From positions 434,001-498,000 of the forward strand of contig NZ_FRCK01000001.1 of the NCBI RefSeq assembly GCF_900142875.1: a stretch of DNA of 64,000 bases, read 5' to 3'. The translations under genes and the position numbers were made by a program. Positions 21,526 to 30,155 of the stretch are shown piece by piece. Source of the stretch: Paracoccus solventivorans (GTDB taxonomy: Bacteria; Pseudomonadota; Alphaproteobacteria; Rhodobacterales; Rhodobacteraceae). How positions within the stretch are numbered: the stretch's first letter is position 1; every line of letters begins with the position of its first letter. The notes beneath the pieces were generated by a model. That model made no database searches. It was given only the letters and a program-made list of their open reading frames with translations, and was not told the origin of the DNA.

Positions 21526-22200
21526 ATGAACATTGTTCTGGTCCCAACTGCCGTGGCCGCCGTCCTGGCGACCACGGCGGCGACGGCTGGGGGTTATGCC
21601 GCCCCCATCATCGCGGTCGAGCCGGTTGCGGCCGCACCCATTCTTCAACCTGCACGGGATTGGACCGGGTTTTACGCGGGTCTGCAATTCGGTCGGGTAG
21701 AGGTTGAAGGCCAGCCGGGATGCGACCGGTTCGCGAAACCAAAAAACAATCTGGGTAAGCTGCCACCCTTTTGCGAACTCGAAGGAACGGGGAAGCAGTA
21801 TGGGGCGCATCTTGGATATCTGCACGACTTCGGCAGGATGGTTGGCGGCGCAGAACTTTCCTTCGACAGGCTCGAAGTGAATGATATTGATTTCTGGGAG
21901 GGAGATTTGCGGGATGCAAAGGGCCACATACTCCGCGGCAAGCTATTGGCTGGATATGATGCCGGCAGATTTTTGCCCTATGCCACGATAGGGGTTGCAC
22001 GAGCCTCGCTTGATTTTGTGGACGTTGATGACAACCCTGAAAGCGGTCACGATACTGCATTCGGCTATGGTGCCGGAGTCAAATTCCTGGCCACTGAGCA
22101 CTTTATGCTGGGCGGGGAATGGATGACCCATGAATTCACGACGACAAATGGGAAAGTCGACTTCGACACCCTCGGGCTGAGCGCCTCTTACCGCTTCTGA
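21526..22200 (+). CDS. Outer membrane beta-barrel protein (OmpA/Omp25-like)
   Basis: A 224-residue protein with a signal peptide (MNIVLVPTAVAAVLATTAATA) and the pattern of the eight-stranded barrel family: 'WTGFYAGLQFGRVEV', 'GAHLGYLHDFGRMVGGAELSFD', 'HILRGKLLAGYDAGRFLPYATIGVARA', 'GAGVKFLATEHFMLGGEWM'. It ends in Phe (SASYRF), the usual C-terminal residue for outer membrane insertion. Two cysteines (residues 66 and 83) lie in the first extracellular loop region. It is preceded by a long regulatory gap and followed by a good terminator, so it is a single-gene unit. It may affect phage adsorption or surface integrity, but the substrate or role is not known. Confidence 0.82.
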   Translation: MNIVLVPTAVAAVLATTAATAGGYAAPIIAVEPVAAAPILQPARDWTGFYAGLQFGRVEVEGQPGCDRFAKPKNNLGKLPPFCELEGTGKQYGAHLGYLHDFGRMVGGAELSFDRLEVNDIDFWEGDLRDAKGHILRGKLLAGYDAGRFLPYATIGVARASLDFVDVDDNPESGHDTAFGYGAGVKFLATEHFMLGGEWMTHEFTTTNGKVDFDTLGLSASYRF

Positions 22201-22230
22201 TTTTCCGCATATTCCAATTCCATACGACAA

Positions 22231-22262
22231 TTCCGCGCGGCATCTTGTCTTGCCGCGCGGAA
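22231..22262 (+). terminator. Strong intrinsic terminator of the outer membrane protein gene
   Basis: TTCCGCGCGGCA (22231-22242) pairs perfectly with TGCCGCGCGGAA (22251-22262) over an 8-base loop; a short T run follows at 22268. A 12-base stem makes this one of the strongest hairpins in the window. Confidence 0.75.
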
Positions 22263-22305
22263 GCTGCTTTTGCCTGCGCGGGCATTTATCGGCGCAGGCA
22301 TTCAC

Positions 22306-23259
22306 ATGGTCGCACCCACCCCCGCACCCGGCAGCTGGAGCGTCGCCGCCACCGTCCGCGCCAGCCGGGCGCTGTGCCAGACATTCGCCCGCCACCAGCT
22401 GGCCCGCGGCGCCTCGCGGGTGTTCCTGTTCCACGACGACCCCGAAATGGCATGCGACATCGCGCTGCCCGGCGTCACCAGCACGATCTGCGACGGCGGC
22501 TGGTGGCGGCGCGGCCGGCCAGAGGCGCTCGAGCAGCGGCAGCTCCATAACGCCACCCGCGCCAAGGGCTGGTGCGGCACCGACTGGATCCTGCATTGCG
22601 ACATCGACGAGCTGATCTGGTCGGACAGCCCCATCGCCGAGGTGCTGGCGTCGGTCCCCCCGGACGTGGGCGGCATCCTCGTCCGCCCGGTCGAGGCGGT
22701 CTATGCCGCGCCACCCGACGAAGGCACCATCTTCCACACCCCCCATTTCAAGCGCTTCTTCAGCCCCGCCGGCCGTCCCCGCGCCTATCGCGACATCTCG
22801 CAGCGGGTCTATGGCGCGCTGTGGGAGGCCACGAAATACGGATTCTGGGGCCATATCCTGGGCAAGTCCTTCATCCGCGCGGCGGCGCCGGTCGGAAAGA
22901 TGCCGCTGCACGGCAAGAAACCCGACGAGATCGCCGGGCTGAAGATGCGCCACCACGACGACCGGCTGGTCCTGCGCCACTACGACACGCTGTCGCTCGC
23001 GCAGTGGAAGGACAAGCACCTGCGCCGGATCACGGGCAAGGTGCTGGTCCCGCAGGCGGGAAAGTTCCGGGCCCGGCAGCAGCAGCTGATCGCCGAGACG
23101 CTGGCGCGCGAGGGCGAGGACGGGCTCGACCGGCTTTACCTGCGCATGGCGGTGATGCCGCCCGAACTGCTGGCCGAATCGCTGGAAGCGGGCTTCGTGC
23201 GCATTATCCCACCCGAGCCGCATCTGGCCGCGCCGCCCGCCATGCCGGCGACGCAATGA
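22306..23259 (+). CDS. Glycosyltransferase family 2-like protein
   Basis: A 317-residue protein starting MVAPTPAPGSWSVAATV. It has the A-type glycosyltransferase features of the group annotated as 'glycosyl transferase family 2' in Rhodobacteraceae: 'FLFHDDPE' near the N-terminus, the DxD-like metal motif in 'ILHCDIDELIW', and 'LHGKKPDEI' with 'RHHDDRLVLRHYDTLS' later. The acceptor is unknown; an exopolysaccharide or LPS-related sugar transfer is probable. I chose the ATG at 22306 because the preceding terminator ends at 22262 and a longer TTG start at 22270 would leave almost no leader. A similar protein begins at 63962. Confidence 0.75.
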   Translation: MVAPTPAPGSWSVAATVRASRALCQTFARHQLARGASRVFLFHDDPEMACDIALPGVTSTICDGGWWRRGRPEALEQRQLHNATRAKGWCGTDWILHCDIDELIWSDSPIAEVLASVPPDVGGILVRPVEAVYAAPPDEGTIFHTPHFKRFFSPAGRPRAYRDISQRVYGALWEATKYGFWGHILGKSFIRAAAPVGKMPLHGKKPDEIAGLKMRHHDDRLVLRHYDTLSLAQWKDKHLRRITGKVLVPQAGKFRARQQQLIAETLAREGEDGLDRLYLRMAVMPPELLAESLEAGFVRIIPPEPHLAAPPAMPATQ

Positions 23260-23263
23260 ACAA

Positions 23264-23283
23264 CGCCGCCCCTGGGGGCGGCG
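23264..23283. terminator. GC-rich hairpin between glycosyltransferase and bfr
   Basis: CGCCGCCCC (23264-23272) is complementary to GGGGCGGCG (23275-23283). The loop must use some of the paired bases, giving about eight pairs. It lies between two convergent genes and probably serves both. Confidence 0.5.
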
Positions 23284-23308
23284 CGTCGGGTCGTCTGGAC
23301 CTTGGGTC

Positions 23309-23794
23309 TTATTCCGCTTCGTCGGCGGGCTTGGCGTTCAGCATGCCGTAATTCTGCGCGCCGATCTCGTCCATCAGCTGCAGCTGGGTTTCGAGGAAGT
23401 CGATATGCCCTTCCTCGTCCTCGATCAGGTCGTCGAAGATCGCCTTGGACACCTGGTCGTTGACCTGCGCGCAATACTGCCGCGCCTCGAGATACAGGTT
23501 GCGGGCGTCGTGTTCGCCAGCCAGATCGGCCTCGAGCGTCTCGCGGATGCTCTGCCCGATGCGCAGCGGGTCGAGCTTTTGCAGGTTCGGGTGGCCTTCC
23601 AGAAAGATGATGCGCTGAATCAGCTTGTCGGCGTGATTCATCTCTTCGATCGATTCGGCGCGCGACTTGTCGGCGATCCGGCCATAGCCCCAGTCTTCCT
23701 GCAGCCGGTAATGCAGCCAGTACTGGCTGACCGCGGTCAGTTCCGACCGCAGCGCGGCGTTCAGATATTCGATGACCTTCGGATCACCCTTCAT
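23309..23794 (-). CDS. bfr: Bacterioferritin
   Basis: A 161-residue bacterioferritin of the normal length. All diiron ligands are in place: Glu18, Glu51, His54, Glu94, Glu127 and His130. Met52, the haem ligand between subunits, is present in 'EEMNHADKL'. The 24-subunit shell oxidises Fe(II) and stores ferric mineral. The gene is followed by a hairpin and preceded by bfd, whose product releases iron from the shell, so storage and mobilisation are kept together on the minus strand. Confidence 0.95.
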   Translation of the reverse strand: MKGDPKVIEYLNAALRSELTAVSQYWLHYRLQEDWGYGRIADKSRAESIEEMNHADKLIQRIIFLEGHPNLQKLDPLRIGQSIRETLEADLAGEHDARNLYLEARQYCAQVNDQVSKAIFDDLIEDEEGHIDFLETQLQLMDEIGAQNYGMLNAKPADEAE

Positions 23795-23825
23795 TTCAGC
23801 GTCTCCCTGACCTGTTCAGCCCTGT

Positions 23826-24080
23826 TCAGCCTGCCACGAGCCGCCGCAGCCCGCGCAGCTCTGCGGGGACCGGGCGCGGGTCCGCATCGACGGCGAATCC
23901 TTCCGAGGATCGCATCGTCGTCACGAACAGCCTCATGCACCCGCCGCAATCCGCGCGCTTACCCAAAGCGCGGTAGATCTTGCCGGGCGTGATGATGGTA
24001 TCAGCATCCGAGGCGCGCATCCAGCCGACAGCGGCGCGGATCTCGTGATCGGTGACGCCCGTGCAATGACAGACGATCAT
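23826..24080 (-). CDS. bfd: Bacterioferritin-associated ferredoxin
   Basis: An 84-residue [2Fe-2S] protein. The four cluster ligands are Cys4 and Cys6 (MIVCHC) and Cys45 and Cys48 (DCGGCM), the arrangement of the BFD-like family, although the distance between the pairs is slightly longer than in the E. coli protein. It reduces mineral in bacterioferritin so that iron can be released. It lies 31 bases upstream of bfr on the same strand. The C-terminal 35 residues are extra relative to the shortest homologues. Confidence 0.85.
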   Translation of the reverse strand: MIVCHCTGVTDHEIRAAVGWMRASDADTIITPGKIYRALGKRADCGGCMRLFVTTMRSSEGFAVDADPRPVPAELRGLRRLVAG

Positions 24081-24174
24081 CGCGTTTCCCCGGGGTTGCG
24101 GGGCACAGGGTGGTGCATGATGTCAGGGCCTTGTCGGTCTGGGCTTCGTGCCGGGTCAGGGTGCGGCGCCAGCC

Positions 24175-24348
24175 TTATTTCGTCAGGATCAGCTTGCCGG
24201 CGCGGGTGATCCGCAGGGTGTAGACTTGGTCGGCAAGGGCGATCTGCGCCAGATGGCCGCCGGCGGTCAGGTCGGTGGCATCGTGCAGCGGCACCCGCAG
24301 CAGCGGAACGGCGACGCGTTGGGTCATGTCAAAGGTGAGGTCGTTCAT
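24175..24348 (-). CDS. hemP: Hemin uptake protein HemP
   Basis: A 57-residue protein. The C-terminus 'YTLRITRAGKLILTK' is the hallmark of the HemP/HmuP family, preceded by a strand 'HLAQIALADQ'. The start at 24348 is preceded by GGAGG at a good distance; a longer reading (MGIWTNPRP) has no such site. HemP proteins are associated with haem uptake operons and act as regulators or accessory factors. Here no haem receptor gene is next to it. Instead bfd and bfr follow, so the whole minus-strand group serves iron. Confidence 0.85.
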   Translation of the reverse strand: MNDLTFDMTQRVAVPLLRVPLHDATDLTAGGHLAQIALADQVYTLRITRAGKLILTK

Positions 24349-24391
24349 CAGAGCCTCCGGGGTTGGTCGAGGGTTGGTCCAGATACCCAAC

Positions 24392-24419
24392 CTTTTATGT
24401 CGACAACTCCGGCTGTCAA
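24392..24419 (-). promoter_or_regulatory. Sigma70-type promoter of hemP
   Basis: On the minus strand TTGACA (24419-24414) is followed by a 16-base spacer and TAAAAG (24397-24392). The -35 is a perfect match; the -10 matches in four of six positions. Transcription would begin about 35 bases upstream of the hemP start. Confidence 0.55.
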
Positions 24420-24432
24420 TTCATTTCTGACA
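24414..24432. promoter_or_regulatory. Inverted repeat over the hemP -35 region, candidate iron-regulator operator
   Basis: The sequence TGTCAATTCATTTCTGACA has arms TGTCA and TGACA separated by nine mostly A/T bases, and overlaps the -35. The position and symmetry suit an iron-responsive repressor (Fur, Irr or RirA type), but I cannot tell which. Confidence 0.4.
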
Positions 24433-24539
24433 AAAATGCTTTGATCGGCAGGGAAACGCGCAGAAACCTGCGCAAAAGGGGCGGCGCATGGGGTACCACG
24501 CGCCGCCCCCAAGATGGCGGGAATCACCGCAAAGCACGG

Positions 24540-25862
24540 TCAGGCAGCGCGGACCTGTTGCAGCAGCGGCATCAGCTCGGCCATCTCGGGGCCGTGGTCC
24601 ATGCCGGTCAGCGCCTTGCGCAGCGGCATGAACAACCCCTTGCCCTTGCGCCCGGTGGCGGCCTTGACCGCAGCGGTCCATTCGCCCCAGGTCGCATCGG
24701 TCCACGGCCGCGGCGGCAGCAGCGCCAGTGCCTGGGCCACGAATTCGGCGTCCTCGGGCGCGATCGCGGGCGCGGCGCCGTCGCGCATCAGCGTCCACCA
24801 CTCGGACAGGTCGTCCAGCCGGGTGATGTTCTGCCGCGCCACCGCCCAGAATCGCGGCGCGATCTCATCCGGCACCCCCATCGCGGCGATGCGGTCGCGC
24901 ACCGCCTCATACGGCAGATGCTGGTTGCGTTCGCGGGTCAGCGGCCACAGATCCTCGGCGTCGAACTTGGTGGGCGAGGCGCCGAACTGCGACAGCTCGA
25001 ACCCCTCGGCCAGCTCGTCCAGGCTCATGCGCAGCGCCACCGGCTGGTTTGATCCAAGCCGAGCCATCAGCGACAGCAGCGCTTCGGGGGCGACGCCCTG
25101 TTCGCGCAGGTCGCGCAGGGACAGGGTGCCCAGCCGCTTGGACAGCTCTTCGCCCTGCGGGCCGGTCAGCAGGCTGTGGTGGGCAAAGCGCGGCGGCTGC
25201 CCGCCCAGCGCCCGGATGATCTGGATCTGCGTGGCGGTGTTGGTCACGTGGTCGGCGCCGCGCACGATGTCGGTGACGCCCATGTCCACATCGTCGACCG
25301 AGGACGCAAAGGTGTACAGCACCTGCCCGTCGGCGCGGATCAGCACCGGATCGCTGACCGAGGCCGCGTCGATCGACACGTCGCCGATGATGCCGTCCGG
25401 CCATTCGATGCGTTCATGGTCCAGCCGGAACCGCCAGTAGCCCTCGCGACCCTCGGCGCGCAGCGCGGCTTTCTGCTCGTCGCTCAGCCCCAGCCCGGCG
25501 CGGTCATAGACCGGCGGCCGGCCCATGTTCAGCTGCTTCTTGCGCTTGAGGTCCAGCTCGGTCGGGGTCTCGAACACCTCGTAAAGCCGGCCCGAGGCGC
25601 GCAGGCTGTCCGCGGCCTCGGCATAGCGGTCCAGCCGGTCGGACTGCCGCTCGATCCGGTCCCAGTGCAGCCCCAGCCATTCCAGGTCGCGCTGGATGCC
25701 GTCGGCGTATTCCTGTTTCGAGCGTTCGCGGTCGGTGTCGTCCAGCCGCAGGATGAAGGTTCCCCCCGCCTTGCGCGCGATCAGATAGTTCATCAGCGCG
25801 GTGCGCAGGTTGCCGACGTGGATATGGCCGGTCGGCGAGGGCGCGAAACGGGTGGTGGTCAT
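24540..25862 (-). CDS. gltX: Glutamyl-tRNA synthetase
   Basis: A 440-residue class I aminoacyl-tRNA synthetase. The N-terminus MTTTRFAPSPTGHIHVGNLR contains the HIGH-type motif (HVGN), and 'GEELSKRLG' is the KMSKS-type motif. The length is in the lower range for bacterial GltX, and in Alphaproteobacteria such paralogues (GltX1/GltX2) are normal; the shorter one can charge tRNA-Gln as well. It attaches Glu to tRNA-Glu. It stands alone on the minus strand, divergent from the zincin gene. Confidence 0.93.
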   Translation of the reverse strand: MTTTRFAPSPTGHIHVGNLRTALMNYLIARKAGGTFILRLDDTDRERSKQEYADGIQRDLEWLGLHWDRIERQSDRLDRYAEAADSLRASGRLYEVFETPTELDLKRKKQLNMGRPPVYDRAGLGLSDEQKAALRAEGREGYWRFRLDHERIEWPDGIIGDVSIDAASVSDPVLIRADGQVLYTFASSVDDVDMGVTDIVRGADHVTNTATQIQIIRALGGQPPRFAHHSLLTGPQGEELSKRLGTLSLRDLREQGVAPEALLSLMARLGSNQPVALRMSLDELAEGFELSQFGASPTKFDAEDLWPLTRERNQHLPYEAVRDRIAAMGVPDEIAPRFWAVARQNITRLDDLSEWWTLMRDGAAPAIAPEDAEFVAQALALLPPRPWTDATWGEWTAAVKAATGRKGKGLFMPLRKALTGMDHGPEMAELMPLLQQVRAA

Positions 25863-25954
25863 CGTCGTCTCCTTGATCCTCCCGCTCTTTCATAACGGGC
25901 GATTCTTGTCCATATCGGGCGCTGACCGACCGACAGCCGCAGGGGGAACACACC

Positions 25955-26362
25955 ATGACCGACTGGAGCGAGGCCAAGGCCCCCTCTGCCGCCGAGATCG
26001 AGGCGCTGGCCCGCGACGTGCTGGCCCAGCTGCCGGTCGAGTTCGCCGGCCACGCGCAGGAGGTGATCCTGCGGGTCGAGGATTTCGCCGGCGAGGACGT
26101 GCTGGACGAGCTGGAAATCGACGACCCGCTGGAGCTGACCGGGCTTTACGACGGCATCCCGCGGACGGAAAAATCCGCCAGCGACCCGCAGCATTTCCCC
26201 GATACCGTCTGGCTGTTCCGCCGCGCCATCCTGGACGAATGGGCGGAACGCGGCGACGCCTCGCTGGGGGATCTGGTCCGCAACGTGGTGATCCACGAGT
26301 TTGCCCATCACTTCGGCTGGTCGGACGACGACATCGCCCGGATCGACCGCTGGTGGGAATGA
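25955..26362 (+). CDS. Metallopeptidase-like protein (zincin, HEFAH motif)
   Basis: A 135-residue protein of the small zincin-like family (Zincin_1). The zinc motif H114-E115-F-A-H118 is present in 'VVIHEFAHHFGW', with the downstream acidic residues (SDDDIARID) that often supply the third ligand. Family members are about this length and occur as single genes throughout Alphaproteobacteria; the substrate is unknown. It has no signal peptide. It is separated by one base from the next gene and probably shares its mRNA. Confidence 0.82.
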   Translation: MTDWSEAKAPSAAEIEALARDVLAQLPVEFAGHAQEVILRVEDFAGEDVLDELEIDDPLELTGLYDGIPRTEKSASDPQHFPDTVWLFRRAILDEWAERGDASLGDLVRNVVIHEFAHHFGWSDDDIARIDRWWE

Positions 26363-26363
26363 C

Positions 26364-27341
26364 ATGGCTGCGGGGGCGGGCATCACGGGGGCGGACCAGG
26401 CCCCCATCCTGACCGTGACGCTGAACCCGGCGCTGGACCTGTCGACCAGCGCCGAGCAGGTGGTGCCCGACATCAAGCTGCGCTGCGAGGCCCCGGCGGT
26501 CGATCCCGGCGGCGGCGGCATCAACGTCAGCCGGGCGATCTCGCGCATCGGCGGGCGCTCGACGGCGCTGGTGGCGCTGGGGGGCGGCACCGGCACCCAG
26601 CTGGGGCGGCTGCTGAACGAGGCCGGGCTGCCGGTGCTGCGCATCAACGCCCCCGGCGACACGCGGCAATCCCTGTCGGTCACCGACCGCACGACGGAAA
26701 AGCAGTTCCGCTTTGTGCTGCCGGGGCCGGAATGGGCGGCCGCGGATGTGGCCGACGCGCTGGATGCGGTGGCCGCGGCCGCGGTGCCGGGCAGCATCGT
26801 GGTGCTGTCGGGCTCGAACCCGCCCGGCGTGCCGGATGATTTCGTCCTGCGCCTGTGCGCGCGGCTGCGCGGGCGGCCGGTGCGGCTGCTGATGGACAGC
26901 TCGGGCGCGGCGCTGGCGCTGGCGGCGCGGGGCAAGGTGCGGCTGGCGGTGCTGCGCATGGACGACGCCGAGGCCGAGGGGCTGGCCGGCCGCAAGCTGC
27001 CCGAGCGCCGCGACACCGCCGATTTCGCCAGCGCGCTGGTTGCGGCCGGGGCGGCGCAGACGGTCGTCATCGCCCGCGGCGCTGACGGCAATATCGCCGC
27101 GGGGCCGGATGGCCGCTGGCATGTCGAGGCCCACCGCGTGCCCATCGTCAGCAAGATCGGCGCCGGCGACAGTTTCGTGGCCGGCTATGCGCTGGCCATC
27201 GCCCGCGGCCGCGGCGTCGCCGAGGCGCTGGGGCTGGGCGCGGCCTGCGCCTCGGCCACCTGCATGATGCCCGGGACCGGGCTGTGCCGCCCCGACGACG
27301 TGATGCGGCTGTATCAGGAACGCGTGGTCACGCCGATCTGA
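26364..27341 (+). CDS. PfkB-family hexose kinase (1-phosphofructokinase / PfkB type)
   Basis: A 325-residue sugar kinase. The C-terminal PfkB signature 'KIGAGDSFVAGYALA' contains the catalytic Asp, and the N-terminal signature is 'DPGGGGINVSRAI'. The substrate class is suggested by 'TLNPALDLST', typical of 6-phosphofructokinase II and tagatose/fructose-1-phosphate kinases. It phosphorylates a phosphosugar with ATP in the cytosol. I set the start at ATG 26364, two bases after the zincin stop; a longer reading from 26301 would overlap that gene in another frame. No PTS transporter genes are near, so a fructose PTS role is not supported. Confidence 0.82.
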   Translation: MAAGAGITGADQAPILTVTLNPALDLSTSAEQVVPDIKLRCEAPAVDPGGGGINVSRAISRIGGRSTALVALGGGTGTQLGRLLNEAGLPVLRINAPGDTRQSLSVTDRTTEKQFRFVLPGPEWAAADVADALDAVAAAAVPGSIVVLSGSNPPGVPDDFVLRLCARLRGRPVRLLMDSSGAALALAARGKVRLAVLRMDDAEAEGLAGRKLPERRDTADFASALVAAGAAQTVVIARGADGNIAAGPDGRWHVEAHRVPIVSKIGAGDSFVAGYALAIARGRGVAEALGLGAACASATCMMPGTGLCRPDDVMRLYQERVVTPI

Positions 27342-27395
27342 AGAACCGGGGGCCAGCCCCCGGACCCCCGGGGTATTTCGGCCAGAAAGAAGTCC
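27341..27395. repeat. Intergenic GC-rich repeat element, copy A
   Basis: On the minus strand it reads CTTCTTTCTGGCCGAAATAC followed by CCCCGGGGGTCC and a GGGGGC/GCCCCC hairpin. The same layout appears at 48831, 55661 and 61574. It lies after the PfkB kinase gene and could end transcription. Confidence 0.65.
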
Positions 27396-27499
27396 CCAGA
27401 CAGCCCGGGACCGGGGCACGGGGCAGCTATCGGCTTGACCTTTGCTAGGGGGTCCGGTTGAAGCGGGCGCGTATTTCCTGAAAGCTCCGGGGTCCGAGG

Positions 27500-29386
27500 A
27501 TGGACGACAACAACCGCAACCTGATCCTTGCCATGGTGCTGTCGGCACTGGTCATGATCGGGTGGTATGCCTTCTTCGCGCCGCCCTCGCCGGAACCGGC
27601 CGATCCCGCGGTGACCGTGCAGACCGCCGATCCCAACGCGCAGGCGGTGGACCCGGCGACCGGCATCGCGCTGGCCCCGCAGGCCGAGGCCGTGCCGGGC
27701 GAGACGCCGTCGCTGGCCCCCTCGACCCCGCAGGACCCGGTGCTGAGCGCCGGGCGGATCGAGATCGAATCGCCCGCGCTGCAGGGCTCGATCTCGCTGG
27801 CCGGGGGGCGGATCGACGATCTGCTGCTGAGCGGCTATCGCGAGACGCTGGACCCCAACTCGCCGTTCCTGCGGCTGCTGTCCCCGACCGCGCAGGCGGG
27901 CCTGGGCACCATCAGCACCCCGGCGGCGCCCGACGCCATGCCGTCGCTGGTGGTGCAGAAACCCTATTACGCGGTCTATGGCTGGATGCCCGGCCCCGGC
28001 GTCGACCCGGCGCTGGTGCCGAACCCGGCGACGGTGTGGTCGGTGGAAAGCGGCACCACCCTTGCCCCCGGCCAGCCGGTGACGCTGGTCTGGGACAACG
28101 GCGCCGGCCAGATCTTCCGCCGCAGCTTCGAGCTGGACGACCGCTACATGTTCACGGTCACCCAGAGCATCGAGAACGCCGGCCCCGCCGCATTTGCCGC
28201 CGCCCCCTACGGCATTCTGGCCCGGCACGGCCAGCCCGACACCCAGAACTTCTTCATCCTGCACGAGGGCGCCGTCGGCATGAGCGACGGCAAGCTGCTG
28301 GAGCAGAAGTACAAGGACATGGTGAAGCTGGACCCGGTGGGCAACGAAGGCCCGGCCATCGTCACCGAGGTGGCCGAGAACGGCTGGGTCGGGTTCACCG
28401 ACAAATACTGGATGACCACGCTGATCCCGCAGCCGGGGCAGCCCTTCACCTCGGTGGTGAAATACGCGCCGGGCGCCGACATCTACCAGGCCGAGGCGCG
28501 GCTGCCGATGCAGACCGTGGCGCCGGGCACACAGCTGTCGTCCTCGAGCTTCCTGTTCGCGGGCGCCAAGGAATGGGAAACCATCAACGCCTATCAGAAC
28601 AGCCTGCATATCGACCGCTTCGTCGATTCGATCGACTGGGGCTGGTTCTATTTCCTGACCAAGCCGATCTTCCGCCTGCTGCACTGGCTGCACGGGGTGA
28701 TCGGCAACATGGGCTGGTCGATCATCGCGCTGACCTTCATCCTCAAGGCGCTGGTGTTCCCGCTGGCGCGCAAATCCTACATCTCGATGGCCCGGATGCG
28801 CGAGCTGCAGCCGCAGATGGAGGCGATCAAGGAGCGCACCGGCGACGACCGCGCCAAATACCAGCAAGAGGTGATGGCGCTTTACCGCGACGCCAAGGTG
28901 AACCCGGCCGCGGGCTGCCTGCCGCTGCTGCTGCAGATCCCGATCTTCTTTGCGCTGTACAAGGTGATCTTCGTCACGCTGGAACTGCGCCACGCCCCCT
29001 GGGTCGGCTGGATCCGCGACCTGTCGGCGCCCGATCCGTCGTCGCTGCTGAACCTGTTCGGGCTGCTGCCCTATGCCGCGCCTGCGCAGGGCACCGCGCT
29101 GCACAGCCTGTCGCTGCCGCTGCTGGCGATCGTGCTGGGGATTTCCATGTGGTTCCAGCAGAAGCTGAACCCCGCCCCCACCGATCCGGCGCAGAAGATG
29201 ATCTTTGCGTGGATGCCGTGGATCTTCATGTTCATGCTGGGCGGCTTCGCCTCGGGGCTGGTGCTGTACTGGATCACCAACAACGTGATCACGATCTTCC
29301 AGCAATACGCGATCATGTCGATGCACGGGCACCCGCCGAACCTGTTCGGCAACATCCGCGCCGGCCTGCCCAAGCGCCGCAAGTGA
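27500..29386 (+). CDS. yidC: Membrane protein insertase YidC
   Basis: A 628-residue YidC/Oxa1 insertase of the Gram-negative type. It has an N-terminal membrane anchor (NLILAMVLSALVMIGWYAFF), a large periplasmic domain (about residues 60-350) and the conserved membrane core that begins 'WGWFYFLTKPIFRLLHWL' and continues with 'NMGWSIIALTFILKALVFPL', 'PAAGCLPLLLQIPIFFALY' and 'MFMLGGFASGLVLYWITNN'. It inserts proteins into the inner membrane together with or without Sec. It leads the group yidC-MOSC-engB. Unlike the usual arrangement, rpmH-rnpA-yidD are not next to it but lie about 8 kb away on the other strand. Confidence 0.96.
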   Translation: MDDNNRNLILAMVLSALVMIGWYAFFAPPSPEPADPAVTVQTADPNAQAVDPATGIALAPQAEAVPGETPSLAPSTPQDPVLSAGRIEIESPALQGSISLAGGRIDDLLLSGYRETLDPNSPFLRLLSPTAQAGLGTISTPAAPDAMPSLVVQKPYYAVYGWMPGPGVDPALVPNPATVWSVESGTTLAPGQPVTLVWDNGAGQIFRRSFELDDRYMFTVTQSIENAGPAAFAAAPYGILARHGQPDTQNFFILHEGAVGMSDGKLLEQKYKDMVKLDPVGNEGPAIVTEVAENGWVGFTDKYWMTTLIPQPGQPFTSVVKYAPGADIYQAEARLPMQTVAPGTQLSSSSFLFAGAKEWETINAYQNSLHIDRFVDSIDWGWFYFLTKPIFRLLHWLHGVIGNMGWSIIALTFILKALVFPLARKSYISMARMRELQPQMEAIKERTGDDRAKYQQEVMALYRDAKVNPAAGCLPLLLQIPIFFALYKVIFVTLELRHAPWVGWIRDLSAPDPSSLLNLFGLLPYAAPAQGTALHSLSLPLLAIVLGISMWFQQKLNPAPTDPAQKMIFAWMPWIFMFMLGGFASGLVLYWITNNVITIFQQYAIMSMHGHPPNLFGNIRAGLPKRRK

Positions 29387-29396
29387 CGCCCCGTTC

Positions 29397-30155
29397 GTGA
29401 GCGCGCGGCTGGGCCATATCTTCCGCTATCCGGTCAAGTCGGCCGGCGGCGAATCGCTGGACCGGGTCGCGCTGACCCCGGACCAGCCCCTGCCCGGCGA
29501 CCGCCGTTTCGCGGTGCTGCACGGGGATGCGCTGCACCATCTGGACGGCGAGGCGCCGCAGCGCTGGCTGCCCAAGGCGGCGTTCCTGCGCGGCGCGGCG
29601 GCGGGGTCGCTGCAGGCGATTACCGGCGGCTGGCGCGACGGGCTGCTGGTGCTGTCGCATCCCGACCTGCCCGACCTGGCCTTTGACCCGCTGCGCGATC
29701 AGGCGGCGGTGCTCGACTGGCTGGCGCCGCTGTGGGCGGATTCGGGCAAGGCCGCGCCCGCGCGGCTGGTCGAGGGGGTGCAGGCGCTGACCGACGTGTC
29801 CGAGCCCTGGCTCTCGGTACTGTCGCTGTCCTCGCTGCGCGCGCTCGAGGAGATGGTCGGCCAGCCCCTCGGCACCCACCGCTTCCGCGCCAATCTGTGG
29901 ATCGGCGGCTGGGAGCCCTTTGCCGAGCATGACATGCAGCTGCATCGCATCCGCATCGGCGACACGGTCGAGCTGGCGCTGACCCGGCGCATCGGCCGCT
30001 GCGCCGCGACCTGCATCGACACCGCGACGGGGCGGTTCGACGTGGACCTGCCGGCGGCGCTGGAAAAGCGCTTCTGGCACCGGGATTTCGGCATCTATGC
30101 CCGCGTGGCCGTCGGCGGCACCATCCGCCAAGGCGATGAGGTGACGGTGCTGTGA
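29397..30155 (+). CDS. MOSC domain protein
   Basis: A 252-residue protein with the MOSC N-terminal beta-barrel pattern 'LGHIFRYPVKSAGGESLDRV' and the MOSC domain motif 'RFRANLWIGGWEPFAEHD', ending 'IGRCAATCIDT', where the conserved Cys and the following residues resemble the sulfur-carrying part of MOSC proteins. These proteins relate to molybdenum cofactor sulfuration or to amidoxime reduction. The start is a GTG at 29397, ten bases after yidC. The same gene is found between yidC and engB in other Rhodobacteraceae, so the position is conserved and not specific to molybdenum genes. Confidence 0.85.
   Translation: MSARLGHIFRYPVKSAGGESLDRVALTPDQPLPGDRRFAVLHGDALHHLDGEAPQRWLPKAAFLRGAAAGSLQAITGGWRDGLLVLSHPDLPDLAFDPLRDQAAVLDWLAPLWADSGKAAPARLVEGVQALTDVSEPWLSVLSLSSLRALEEMVGQPLGTHRFRANLWIGGWEPFAEHDMQLHRIRIGDTVELALTRRIGRCAATCIDTATGRFDVDLPAALEKRFWHRDFGIYARVAVGGTIRQGDEVTVL

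Noticed and set aside
17752-22200. Known defence system (restriction-modification, abortive infection, CBASS, retron, toxin-antitoxin)
   Set aside because: No methylase, nuclease, cyclase, reverse transcriptase or recognisable toxin signature is visible; only small unknowns and an SRAP protein.
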